DNA of 20,949 nucleotides from CAYHIW01 sp964356745 (lineage in GTDB: Bacteria > Patescibacteriota > Microgenomatia > UBA1406 > GWC2-37-13): NCBI GenBank assembly GCA_964356745.1, contig CAYHIW010000014.1, forward strand, positions 1 to 20,949, written 5' to 3'. Shown piece by piece: positions 6,250 to 13,917 of the stretch (the stretch's first letter is position 1; every line of letters starts with the position of its first letter). A program made the translations under genes and the position numbers. The notes below the pieces were generated by a model. The model saw only the letters and a program-made list of their open reading frames with translations. It was not told where the DNA came from and made no database searches.

Positions 6250-7433
6250 AAATTCTCATGGTAACTCCTTACCTACCATATCCACCAGCATCGGGTGGTC
6301 AGATTCGGACGCTTAACCTTCTCAAATACTTGAGTAAGAAGAATGAAATTGTCCTAGTGTGTTTGTATAAAAAGGACTCCGATAAACGGTTCGTCTCATA
6401 CCTTAAGCCATTTTGTCGCGAAATATATCTTTGCAAAAGATCAGAAAAGCCTTGGGCACTCAGCAATATCTTGAAGTCTATATTTTCGTTCTATCCATTT
6501 CTTGTGGTCAGAAACTATTCGTCAGAAGCAAGTAATACTCTCAAGAGACTTCTCAAAGAAAATACGTTTGATGTCATTCATACCGAAACATTTTACGTCA
6601 TGCCTCATGTCCCAAAAACCAAGACTCCTATTTTCTTAGTCGAACAAACCATTGAGTTTAAAGTCTATCAACATTTTGTCAATTCTCTTCCTTTTATTTT
6701 CAGAATATTTCTTTATCCAGACATTATGAAGTTGAAATACTGGGAGCGCTTCTTCTGGAAAAAAGCTACGATGGTTGCGACAGTATCTGATCAGGATAAA
6801 AAAATTGTCAATAGTATGGATCATTCGATGATGCCTGTAGTGATACCCAATGGAGCCGGTGAAGAAATGATACTCGAAACACTCGAGAAAAAAGATCTTC
6901 GTCACGTAAACCTTCTTTTTCAAGGCAATTTTTTCTGGCTCCAGAATGTTGAGGCAGCCAACTACTTGATAAAAAATATCTATCCAAAAATTAAGGCAAA
7001 ATTTCCACGAATTACTTTAACTATTGCTGGGCAAAATGCAAAGAAGATTCAAAATGGTAATGACATTATTATTAAGGACATTGCCCATGACGACACAGAG
7101 TCTGTAAAAAAAGCCTACCGAGAAGCGACTCTTTTTATTGCTCCAATTTTTGGACCTGGCGGAACGAGACTTAAGATTCTTGCTGCTATGGCCTGTGGTC
7201 TACCGGTCGTTTCAACCAAAATCGGTGTCGAAGGACTTGATCTTAAAGACAAAGAAAATGTACTTATTGCTGACGCTCCTGACGAATTTGTAAGTAAGAT
7301 TGAAACAATTCTTTCTGATCCAGCACGGTATAATGAGTTACGAAAAAGCGCCTACCAGTTGATTCAAAAAAAATACAACTGGAAGCAAATTGCTCAGTCA
7401 CTTGAAACCGCGTATAGCAAAATCACATCATGA
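6246..7433 (+). CDS. Family 4 glycosyltransferase (GT-B fold)
   Basis: A 395-residue retaining glycosyltransferase. The N-terminal Rossmann domain opens MKILMVTPYLPYPPASGGQ with the usual Gly-Gly loop. The linker carries VATVSDQDKK and VIPNGAG, and the C-terminal donor domain has LLFQGNFFW and P-G-G-T-R-L-K-I-L. In this family the last motif normally continues K-I-L-E-A-M; here residue 313 is Ala, so the second Glu of the E-x7-E pair is missing, and the first is Gly as in the GGTRLK subgroup. That may mean altered donor handling. It starts in an ATGA overlap with the previous gene and ends in another with the next, so translation should be coupled. It is cytoplasmic or peripheral to the membrane. 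Confidence 0.88.
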   Translation: MKILMVTPYLPYPPASGGQIRTLNLLKYLSKKNEIVLVCLYKKDSDKRFVSYLKPFCREIYLCKRSEKPWALSNILKSIFSFYPFLVVRNYSSEASNTLKRLLKENTFDVIHTETFYVMPHVPKTKTPIFLVEQTIEFKVYQHFVNSLPFIFRIFLYPDIMKLKYWERFFWKKATMVATVSDQDKKIVNSMDHSMMPVVIPNGAGEEMILETLEKKDLRHVNLLFQGNFFWLQNVEAANYLIKNIYPKIKAKFPRITLTIAGQNAKKIQNGNDIIIKDIAHDDTESVKKAYREATLFIAPIFGPGGTRLKILAAMACGLPVVSTKIGVEGLDLKDKENVLIADAPDEFVSKIETILSDPARYNELRKSAYQLIQKKYNWKQIAQSLETAYSKITS

Positions 7434-8527
7434 AAATAGGAATAGATATTTCTCAATCCGCATACCGGGGATCTGGCGTTGGCCACTTCACTGAAGGACT
7501 TATTAAAGCCATCTGTCAATATGACAAACAGAATGAATGGATATTTTTCTTTTCTTCTCTTCGAACTAAAATAAACCCTGTACTAAAAAATTTAATCACC
7601 GATAGAAACTTTCGACTTGTTGAGAAAAGATTTCCACCAAGACTCCTTTCGTTTTTATGGAATCGCCTTCACGTTCTCCCTATTGAATTATTTTGTGGGA
7701 AACTCGACTGGTTTATCTCATCAGACTGGACAGAACCACCCTCCCAAGCTCAAAAAACAACCATCGTTCACGATCTTGCATTTCTTCGATATCCTTCGAC
7801 CGTTGCACCAATTATTCTAAACACACAAAAACACAGACTAAATAGAGTTGGTCGTGAATCCAAAGTAATATTTGTGGATTCAGAAGCAACCGGAAGTGAT
7901 CTTATTACTAAACTAGGTATTGATAAAAATCGCGTGTGTGTAAACTACCCAGGTGTCAATATTCCCCTATCAACAGTGAAACCAAACGAAGTTAAAACGA
8001 AATATAAAATAGAGAAACCTTACATATTAACCGTTGGCAAGATTGAGCCGAGAAAAAATATTCGGAGACTCATCGATGCATTTCATGAGCTCAATAACGA
8101 AAGCTATGAATTAGTTATTGCGGGCATGCATGGATGGGGTAATAAAATAGATACTTCAAAGAACGTTCGCCCTCTTGGATATGTTTCAGACGCTGATTTA
8201 GGTGCTCTATACCGTGGAGCTGAGTTTTTTATCTATCCTTCTATCTGGGAAGGATTCGGATACCCCGTTGTTGAAGCTATGTCATGTGGAGTTGCGGTTG
8301 CTACATCTAACACGTCTTCGCTTGCAGAAATTGGCGGGGACTCTGTACTGCAGTTTAATCCATTTGAGGTAAACGAAATAAAACATGCACTTAACGAACT
8401 CATTCAAAATAAAGATCTAAGAAAATCGCTTGCAGAAAAAGGACTCAATCGTTCCAAAAAATTTACCTGGAAAAACTACTACGACACTATGATAAAAAAG
8501 TTACAAGCTACAAGTTACAAGCTATAA
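7430..8527 (+). CDS. Family 4 glycosyltransferase (mannosyl/rhamnosyltransferase-like)
   Basis: A 365-residue GT-B enzyme. It begins MKIGIDISQSAYRGSGVGHF and has TIVHDLAFLRYP in the N-terminal domain. The donor domain has LTVGKIEPRKNIRRLIDAF and the intact E-x7-E pair E274/E282 in WEGFGYPVVEAM. This pattern is typical of mannosyl- or rhamnosyl-adding enzymes of surface glycan clusters, but the sugar cannot be deduced. It starts in an ATGA overlap. The last codons and the stop codon come from a heptanucleotide repeat, giving the tail KLQATSYKL, so the end of the protein looks rewritten by repeat growth. Two nt separate it from the next, similar GT4 gene; the pair may be an old duplication. Confidence 0.9.
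   Translation: MKIGIDISQSAYRGSGVGHFTEGLIKAICQYDKQNEWIFFFSSLRTKINPVLKNLITDRNFRLVEKRFPPRLLSFLWNRLHVLPIELFCGKLDWFISSDWTEPPSQAQKTTIVHDLAFLRYPSTVAPIILNTQKHRLNRVGRESKVIFVDSEATGSDLITKLGIDKNRVCVNYPGVNIPLSTVKPNEVKTKYKIEKPYILTVGKIEPRKNIRRLIDAFHELNNESYELVIAGMHGWGNKIDTSKNVRPLGYVSDADLGALYRGAEFFIYPSIWEGFGYPVVEAMSCGVAVATSNTSSLAEIGGDSVLQFNPFEVNEIKHALNELIQNKDLRKSLAEKGLNRSKKFTWKNYYDTMIKKLQATSYKL
8500..8527 (+). repeat. Heptanucleotide tandem repeat (GYTAYAA) at the end of a GT4 gene
   Basis: Four seven-base units in a row: GTTACAA, GCTACAA, GTTACAA, GCTATAA. They encode the C-terminal KLQATSYKL, and the last unit supplies the TAA stop. Confidence 0.8.
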
Positions 8528-8529
8528 GC

Positions 8530-9612
8530 ATGACAATTGGCATCGATGGAAATGAAGCAAATGTTGAGAACCTTGTTGGTGTGTCTGTGTATACCCACAA
8601 ACTTCTTATTGAATTTCAAAAAAAATCAGACGCGAACAATCGATTTGTCATTTATTTGAAAAATGCACCTTTACCGCATCTACCCAATGAGACTGAGTAT
8701 TTTCGTTATCAAGTAGTATGGCCATCATTGCTGTGGTCACAGATTCCTCTTCCCATACACCTCTTTCTTCACAATAAAATTGATAGATTTTTTTCTCCCG
8801 CACACTATGCTCCACGCTTTGCAACAAGTCCAACCGTCGTCACGGTTCATGACTTATCTTATTTTTATTATCCTGAAGATTTTTTAAAAGCAGATCTATA
8901 TAAATTGAAAAAATGGACCGGGTACAGTGTAAAAAACGCTAGAAACATTATCGCTGTTTCAAAACAGACAAAAAAGGATATTGTGAAATTTTATAAAATC
9001 CTTGAGGAAAAAATTACCGTTATCTACAACGGCCACGAAAAAATACAAAGTGCAAAACGAAAAGTGCAAAAAGCTACAAGTCCTTATATCTTATATGTAG
9101 GAACTCTCCAACCACGCAAAAATATCAAAACATTAGTTGAAGCCTTTTCATCCTTCAGCATTCATAATTCATCCTTTAAATTAATTCTCGTCGGAAAAAA
9201 AGGTTGGATGTACGAAGATATATTAAAATCGGTTAACACTTCCAAGTGTAAAGATAATATTGAGATAAAGGGATATGTTTCTGACGAAGAACTTGTCACG
9301 CTTTATCAGAATGCTTTTTGTTATGTGAATCCTTCTTTGTATGAAGGGTTTGGCATTCCGGTTCTTGAAGCTATGGCCCAAGACTGTCCGGTACTAAGCT
9401 CAGATACAGGAGCATTACCAGAAATTGCAGGGAACGCAGCCTTGTACTTTAATCCCGAAAAAGTTGAGGAATTAGTGAATCAGTTAGAATTACTCAAGAA
9501 TAATAAAGAAAATTTGCGCGAAGAATTGATTAAGAAAGGTCGAGAACGAATTAAACAATTTTCCTGGGAAAAATGCGCACAACAAACCTTAACATTATTA
9601 AAAAACACATGA
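8530..9612 (+). CDS. Family 4 glycosyltransferase
   Basis: A 360-residue GT-B enzyme resembling its upstream neighbour: MTIGIDGNEANVENLVGVS at the start, TVVTVHDLSYFYYPEDF and IIAVSKQTKKDI in the N-terminal domain, then YVGTLQPRKNIKTLVEAF and E272/E280 in YEGFGIPVLEAM. TGALPEIAGNAALYF follows near the C-terminus. It would add one sugar to a lipid-linked glycan on the cytoplasmic face. Two low-complexity insertions are visible: KIQSAKRKVQKA in the linker between the two domains, and SSFSIHNSSF between a helix and a strand of the donor domain. Both come from degenerate seven-base repeats. There is no Shine-Dalgarno sequence, and the ATG is 2 nt after the previous stop. The end overlaps the FemAB gene in ATGA. 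Confidence 0.9.
   Translation: MTIGIDGNEANVENLVGVSVYTHKLLIEFQKKSDANNRFVIYLKNAPLPHLPNETEYFRYQVVWPSLLWSQIPLPIHLFLHNKIDRFFSPAHYAPRFATSPTVVTVHDLSYFYYPEDFLKADLYKLKKWTGYSVKNARNIIAVSKQTKKDIVKFYKILEEKITVIYNGHEKIQSAKRKVQKATSPYILYVGTLQPRKNIKTLVEAFSSFSIHNSSFKLILVGKKGWMYEDILKSVNTSKCKDNIEIKGYVSDEELVTLYQNAFCYVNPSLYEGFGIPVLEAMAQDCPVLSSDTGALPEIAGNAALYFNPEKVEELVNQLELLKNNKENLREELIKKGRERIKQFSWEKCAQQTLTLLKNT
9046..9080 (+). repeat. Degenerate heptanucleotide repeat in GT4 linker
   Basis: Five consecutive seven-base units can be laid out: CAAAGTG, CAAAACG, AAAAGTG, CAAAAAG, CTACAAG. They encode QSAKRKVQKATS between the two Rossmann domains. The units have diverged, so this call is weaker than the other two exact repeats. 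Confidence 0.5.
9146..9173 (+). repeat. Degenerate heptanucleotide repeat (NTTCANN) in GT4 donor domain
   Basis: Four units in register: TTTCATC, CTTCAGC, ATTCATA, ATTCATC. They are translated as SSFSIHNSS in a loop position of the donor domain. Confidence 0.45.
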
Positions 9613-10628
9613 TAAAAATAATCGAAGATACATTTTCAAAAGATGAATGGAATGATGCGGCTACTCATCCCATGCAATCATGGGAATGGGGAATTGCTCG
9701 AGAGAAACTCGGGATTAACATTCTTAGAATTGGTGAATTTAAAAAAGAAAAACTTACGAACGTTTTCCAAATTACGCTTCATACTATTCCTTTTTTGGGA
9801 AGAAAAATTGGATACATACCTCGATCAAACCTCCCATCCAAAGAAGTCTTAGACTTTTTATACGAGTATGGAAAGAAAAACAATATCATCTACTTCAAAT
9901 TCGAACCATATAGCCCTGTCATTCCCGCGAAGGCGGGAATCCACTCTAGATCCCGGATCGGAGTCCGGGATGACAATCGATTAGTCAAATCAAAGTACTC
10001 ATTGTTTCCGAACTGGACACAGATAATCGACCTTACTCAATCAGAAGAAGTGCTCCTACAGAAAATGAAGTCGAAAACTCGATATAACATTCGGGTTGCT
10101 CAAAAACACAATGTCAAGGTTAAAGAGGAAACAACTGACGAAGGTTTCAATACATTTATTAATCTCTATTTTGAAACAACCAAACGGCAGAACTATCACG
10201 GACACAACCAAATCTATCATAGAACATTATTTGAAGAGCTAAAAAGTTCGATCGCACATATTTTTATTGCGTACTATAATGACAAACCATTGGCCGCCTA
10301 CACTCTCTTTCAATTTAAAGATACGCTTTACTATCCGTACGGTGGCTCATCTAACGAAAACAAAAATGTTATGGCACCCAACTTAATCATGTGGGAAAGC
10401 ATTATGTTTGGCAAAAAACGAGGTTGTAAAGGGTTTGATATGTGGGGATCACTCCCTCCAGATTATTCTGAAAATACGATATGGGCAGGTTTTACACGAT
10501 TTAAAGAAGGATATGGAGGATCGTTTGTTGAGTTTGTTGGATCTTATGATCTTGTCATCAGACCTCTACTCTATCATGGAATGATAACTGCTCAGAACTT
10601 GAGAAATACTCTTTTATCTCGAATTTAG
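9609..10628 (+). CDS. FemA/FemB-like aminoacyltransferase (GNAT fold)
   Basis: A 339-residue protein of the FemAB group, which uses aminoacyl-tRNA to add amino acids to peptidoglycan precursors; some relatives act in polysaccharide clusters. Hallmarks are HPMQSWEWGIAREKLG near the start, TQIIDLTQSEE then KMKSKTRYNIRVAQK, PLAAYTLFQF, and GFDMWGSLPP followed by WAGFTRFKEGYGG near the end. Residues 104-122 (VIPAKAG onward) are encoded by a 57-bp palindromic repeat inserted in frame, in a loop before the TQIIDL strand. The ATG at 9609 forms an ATGA overlap with the GT4 gene and is preferred over the in-frame ATG at 9573. It is the last gene of the operon. Its TAG stop overlaps the TAA stop of the convergent lon gene by two bases. 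The substrate (peptidoglycan or surface glycan) is unknown. Confidence 0.85.
   Translation: MIKIIEDTFSKDEWNDAATHPMQSWEWGIAREKLGINILRIGEFKKEKLTNVFQITLHTIPFLGRKIGYIPRSNLPSKEVLDFLYEYGKKNNIIYFKFEPYSPVIPAKAGIHSRSRIGVRDDNRLVKSKYSLFPNWTQIIDLTQSEEVLLQKMKSKTRYNIRVAQKHNVKVKEETTDEGFNTFINLYFETTKRQNYHGHNQIYHRTLFEELKSSIAHIFIAYYNDKPLAAYTLFQFKDTLYYPYGGSSNENKNVMAPNLIMWESIMFGKKRGCKGFDMWGSLPPDYSENTIWAGFTRFKEGYGGSFVEFVGSYDLVIRPLLYHGMITAQNLRNTLLSRI
9918..9974 (+). mobile_element. 57-bp 'VIPAKAGI' palindromic repeat inserted in frame in femAB
   Basis: The element has terminal GTCAT/ATGAC and two inner hairpins: ATTCCCGC-GAAG-GCGGGAAT (9921-9940) and TCCCGGA-TCGGAG-TCCGGGA (9951-9970). It is exactly 19 codons and reads without a stop. 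Its base and codon use (CCC, GCG, CGG) is far GC-richer than the surrounding gene. From general knowledge, palindromes of this type, with ATTCCCGC and GCGGGAAT arms, occur dispersed in many bacteria and resemble the dRS3-like repeats of Neisseria. How they spread is not known to me. Confidence 0.85.
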
Positions 10629-13042
10629 TTTACTTCTTTACTCTCTTTTTTGAGCGTAGCAAAATTCTTATGAAAGATTGGAAGTGTTTGTTTTGATTCT
10701 GAAGGAAGAACCAAAGCTGTACGCAATACTTCATCTATGTGACTTACATACTCAAATCGTAGATCTTTGAGAACGTATGACGGGATATCTTCGAGATCTT
10801 TTTTGTTTTCTTTTGGAATGATAACTGTCTTTATATCTGCTCTATGTGCGGCAATAACTTTTTCTTTAACTCCACCAATTTCCAAGACTCTACCTCTAAG
10901 GGTAATTTCTCCGGTCATCGCAACGTCGCGACGGACAGGAATCTTGGTAAGCGCCGATATCATTGCGGTCGTTATTGCAATACCTGCTGAAGGCCCGTCT
11001 TTTGGAACAGCACCTTCTGGAACGTGCACGTGAATATCAAGTTTGGCAAAAAAGTCGCGCGAAAGACCAAACATCTCCCATTTTGCTCTAACATATGAAA
11101 ACGCAGCTTGACATGATTCTTTCATCACGTTCCCCAGATGTCCTGTCAAAGTGAGGTTTCCTTTACCAGGCATTGTTGCAACCTCAATAAACAAAATGTC
11201 TCCACCTGCTTGCGTCCAGGCTAGACCAGTTGTTATTCCAACAGTATTTTTCTCTTCGATCATCTGAGATTGGTATTTAAACGGACCCAGATACTTCTGC
11301 AGATCGCTAATTCCCACTGTTTTTTTGGTTATTTTCTTCTCAACTACTTCACGAGCGATTTTTCTCATTACTGCGGCTACTTGGCGTTCAAGTTCACGCA
11401 CTCCTGCTTCTCTTGTATAGCGACGAATCATTGTCTTTAATGCATTGTCGCTTACCGTTACTTGATTTATGTTTAGACCATGAGCGGTAATTTGTTTTTT
11501 AATTAAGTACGTTTTAGCGATGTTAAACTTCTCATCTTCTGTGTATCCGGGGAAGTGGATAACTTCAAGACGATCAAGGAGGGCTTCGGGAATGGTATCT
11601 AACATATTTGCAGTGGTAATGAAAAACACATCAGAAAGATCAAATGGCACCTCAAGATAGTGATCTGAGAATGCATGATTTTGTTCCGGGTCAAGAGTCT
11701 CAAGTAGTGCAGAAGATGGATCTCCGCGATAATCTCGTCCGATTTTATCAATCTCATCTAGCATGAATACAGGATTATTTGTTCCACCTTGTTTAATACC
11801 TTGAATAATTCTTCCTGGCATCGCTCCAACATAGGTTCGTCTGTGTCCACGAATCTCAGCTTCATCTCGAATTCCTCCAAGCGACATCTTTACAAATTTT
11901 CGTCCCAATGATCTTGAGATTGATCTACCAAGAGATGTTTTTCCAACTCCCGGAGGTCCTACAAAACAAAGTATGGTGGGTTGATTTTCTTTCTTCTTTG
12001 AGTCTTTTGAAGATTTTTTAAGTTCAATAACCGCAAGGTACTCTAAAATTCTTTCTTTTATTTTTTTAAGACCGTAATGATCTTCATTCAATATTTTTTC
12101 CGACTCTTCAATGTTTACTTCTAATGAGGATGTTGCCGACCATGGTAATTCGACCAACCAGTCGAGGTACGTTCTAATATAGGAAGATTCTGGATTAAAC
12201 TGAGACATTTGAGCAAGTCTTTTAAGCTCTTTTACAGCCTTTTCTTCTACTGACTTTGGCATTTTGGCTTTGCGAATCTTGTCGCGGTATTCTCCTACGT
12301 CTTTGTCTTCTCCTCGTCCGCCAAGTTCTTCTTCGATTGTCTTCATTTTTTCACGAAGGAATGTTTCTTTCATTCCCTGTTCAAATTTTTGCTGAGTTTT
12401 TGACGAAATATTCTGTTCTATTTCAAGAATTTTGATTTCTCTATTGGTGTACTCAACCTCCTGCTTGAGACGTTTCTTGAGATCTGGCTCTTCCAGGAGT
12501 TCTTGCTTTTCGTGTTCGCGAAGATCTATTACCATCGCGATCTGATTTGAGAAATCAAGAGGGGATGCGACATTTAAGATATTCATTAAGAAAATAAAGT
12601 CTATAGTTTTGCCAAGATTAATTGCCTTTTTAATTTGAGCGGAGATATGCTTTACCATTGCCTGAATTTCTTCATCAGTGCCAACATGTTCTTCTATTTG
12701 CTGTACCTTAACTTCAAAGTAAGGATTTTCTTGTGTGTATTCGAGAATCTTAACTCTTGCGTTTCCGTGAACAAGCGCGTTAATCTCTCCCTTATCACCA
12801 TTAACGATATTTTTAAGAGATGCAAGAACGCCAACAGAGTAGAGTTCTTCTTTTGGTGGATCATCATGAGCGGCATTTTTCTGCATGACAAGAACAACCT
12901 GTGAGCCTTTTTGAATAGCATCATTAATCGCATTGACACTTTTCTGTCTTCCGAAAACAAGAACGTTTTCCGTATTAGGAAATACAATACCGTCTCTAAC
13001 GGGGATTAATGGGTATGTTTCGACGTCCTTATTTTCCATCAT
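10625..13042 (-). CDS. lon: ATP-dependent protease Lon (LonA type)
   Basis: An 805-residue protein of usual LonA length. The N-terminal substrate-binding domain (LIPVRDGIVFPNTENVLVF) is followed by a coiled-coil-rich middle. The AAA+ module has Walker A GPPGVGKTS (K368) and Walker B VFMLDEIDK. The C-terminal protease domain has the catalytic serine S685 in PKDGPSAGIA and lysine K728 in GGVKEK, with the same 43-residue spacing as E. coli S679/K722. It degrades damaged and regulatory proteins in the cytoplasm. It has its own strong promoter just downstream of korB, and the ATG lies 7 nt after the -10 box. Two ATGs stand side by side (13042 and 13039); I keep the first. No heat-shock-type promoter or CIRCE-like repeat is visible. 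The 3' end overlaps the convergent femAB stop. Confidence 0.97.
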   Translation of the reverse strand: MMENKDVETYPLIPVRDGIVFPNTENVLVFGRQKSVNAINDAIQKGSQVVLVMQKNAAHDDPPKEELYSVGVLASLKNIVNGDKGEINALVHGNARVKILEYTQENPYFEVKVQQIEEHVGTDEEIQAMVKHISAQIKKAINLGKTIDFIFLMNILNVASPLDFSNQIAMVIDLREHEKQELLEEPDLKKRLKQEVEYTNREIKILEIEQNISSKTQQKFEQGMKETFLREKMKTIEEELGGRGEDKDVGEYRDKIRKAKMPKSVEEKAVKELKRLAQMSQFNPESSYIRTYLDWLVELPWSATSSLEVNIEESEKILNEDHYGLKKIKERILEYLAVIELKKSSKDSKKKENQPTILCFVGPPGVGKTSLGRSISRSLGRKFVKMSLGGIRDEAEIRGHRRTYVGAMPGRIIQGIKQGGTNNPVFMLDEIDKIGRDYRGDPSSALLETLDPEQNHAFSDHYLEVPFDLSDVFFITTANMLDTIPEALLDRLEVIHFPGYTEDEKFNIAKTYLIKKQITAHGLNINQVTVSDNALKTMIRRYTREAGVRELERQVAAVMRKIAREVVEKKITKKTVGISDLQKYLGPFKYQSQMIEEKNTVGITTGLAWTQAGGDILFIEVATMPGKGNLTLTGHLGNVMKESCQAAFSYVRAKWEMFGLSRDFFAKLDIHVHVPEGAVPKDGPSAGIAITTAMISALTKIPVRRDVAMTGEITLRGRVLEIGGVKEKVIAAHRADIKTVIIPKENKKDLEDIPSYVLKDLRFEYVSHIDEVLRTALVLPSESKQTLPIFHKNFATLKKESKEVN

Positions 13043-13049
13043 TATTAGC

Positions 13050-13078
13050 AGTATAAATAATCAATTGCTAAATGTCAA
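13050..13078 (-). promoter_or_regulatory. Consensus sigma70-type promoter of lon, leaderless start
   Basis: On the minus strand a perfect TTGACA (13073-13078) and TATACT (13050-13055) are separated by 17 nt. The seventh base after the -10 box is 13043, next to the ATG at 13042. The -35 box begins 9 nt past the korB stop. Confidence 0.85.
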
Positions 13079-13087
13079 TATATATTG

Positions 13088-13915
13088 TTATTCAAATTCA
13101 TTTAATAAATCTTCTAGCGAACTTTCTTTTTCTGGCCGAACGATCTGTTCATGATATGACGGTCTGCTCGTTTCGTACACGACACCCAGTGGAAACGATT
13201 CTTGCATCATGGCTGAGGCTGTTTTAACGGCATTATCCTGATCAGTAGGATCGTATTCTTTAGGTAATTTATACGAATGTTTAAAATAATAATGATAATT
13301 ATTTTTCCAGTTAAAGGTAACGCAGGGCTGCAAGATGTTTACGAGAGAAAATCCCTTATGCTGAATCCCTAACTTAATCATATCGACAATATGATGCATG
13401 TCGCCCGCAAATGACTGCGCCACAAAGGTAGCGCCTTGAGTTATGGCAAGTGCTAGAGGTGAAATAGGCATCTCAATAATTCCTGAGGGTGTTGATTTGG
13501 AAACAGCTCCGTGGAGTGCGGTAGGTGCAACTTGACCTGTGGTTAAACCATATACTCCGTTGTCGTGCACAATAACGGTGATATCGTGATTTCCACGACA
13601 GGCATGAAGAAAGTGATTTCCACCCTCACCGTATGAATCTCCGTCTCCTGCTATCACCACGACCGGAAGTGCATTATTAGCTAGCTTTATTCCTACGGCA
13701 CTTGCGATTGCTCGACCATGAAGAGAGTGAAGTCCGTATGCCTTGAGAAAATCATTCATGTTACCCGAACAACCAATACCAAAGACTACACAAACATCAG
13801 ATGGCTCATATCCCAGCTGTACAAAACTGGATTTGATCGCGGCTCCGATTCCCCAGTCACCACAACCAGGACACCACGTTGGCGTCTGCAAATTAAAGTC
13901 TTGTGTATTAGCCAT
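13088..13915 (-). CDS. korB: 2-oxoacid:ferredoxin oxidoreductase, beta subunit
   Basis: A 275-residue thiamine-diphosphate-binding subunit of the KorB/PorB type. It works with the alpha/gamma subunit encoded just upstream to decarboxylate a 2-oxoacid (2-oxoglutarate or pyruvate) to the acyl-CoA, passing electrons to ferredoxin. Four cysteines fit a 4Fe-4S site: C15 and C18 in WCPGCGDWG, C49 in GIGCSGN and C198 in LQPCVTFNW. The diphosphate/Mg site is A-G-D-G-D-S with N119 in VHDNGVYGLTTGQ. No ferredoxin-domain (delta) subunit is encoded nearby, so electrons must go to a separate carrier. The ATG is two bases after the korA stop, with no Shine-Dalgarno sequence. It is the last gene of the suf-kor operon. 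The substrate is not certain; the symbol follows the two-subunit KorAB layout. Confidence 0.9.
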   Translation of the reverse strand: MANTQDFNLQTPTWCPGCGDWGIGAAIKSSFVQLGYEPSDVCVVFGIGCSGNMNDFLKAYGLHSLHGRAIASAVGIKLANNALPVVVIAGDGDSYGEGGNHFLHACRGNHDITVIVHDNGVYGLTTGQVAPTALHGAVSKSTPSGIIEMPISPLALAITQGATFVAQSFAGDMHHIVDMIKLGIQHKGFSLVNILQPCVTFNWKNNYHYYFKHSYKLPKEYDPTDQDNAVKTASAMMQESFPLGVVYETSRPSYHEQIVRPEKESSLEDLLNEFE

Positions 13916-13917
13916 GA

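Noticed and set aside
9573..9608. Upstream in-frame start for the FemAB gene
   Set aside because: The ATG at 9609 makes the ATGA overlap seen at other junctions of the operon, and the extra 12 residues are only the last codons of the GT4 gene in another frame.
9918..9974. Frameshift or pseudogene in femAB
   Set aside because: The insert is 57 bp, keeps the frame and has no stop; conserved motifs continue after it.
12635..12987. Reading frames of about 90 codons on both strands inside lon
   Set aside because: They are overlapping frames of a clearly intact lon gene.
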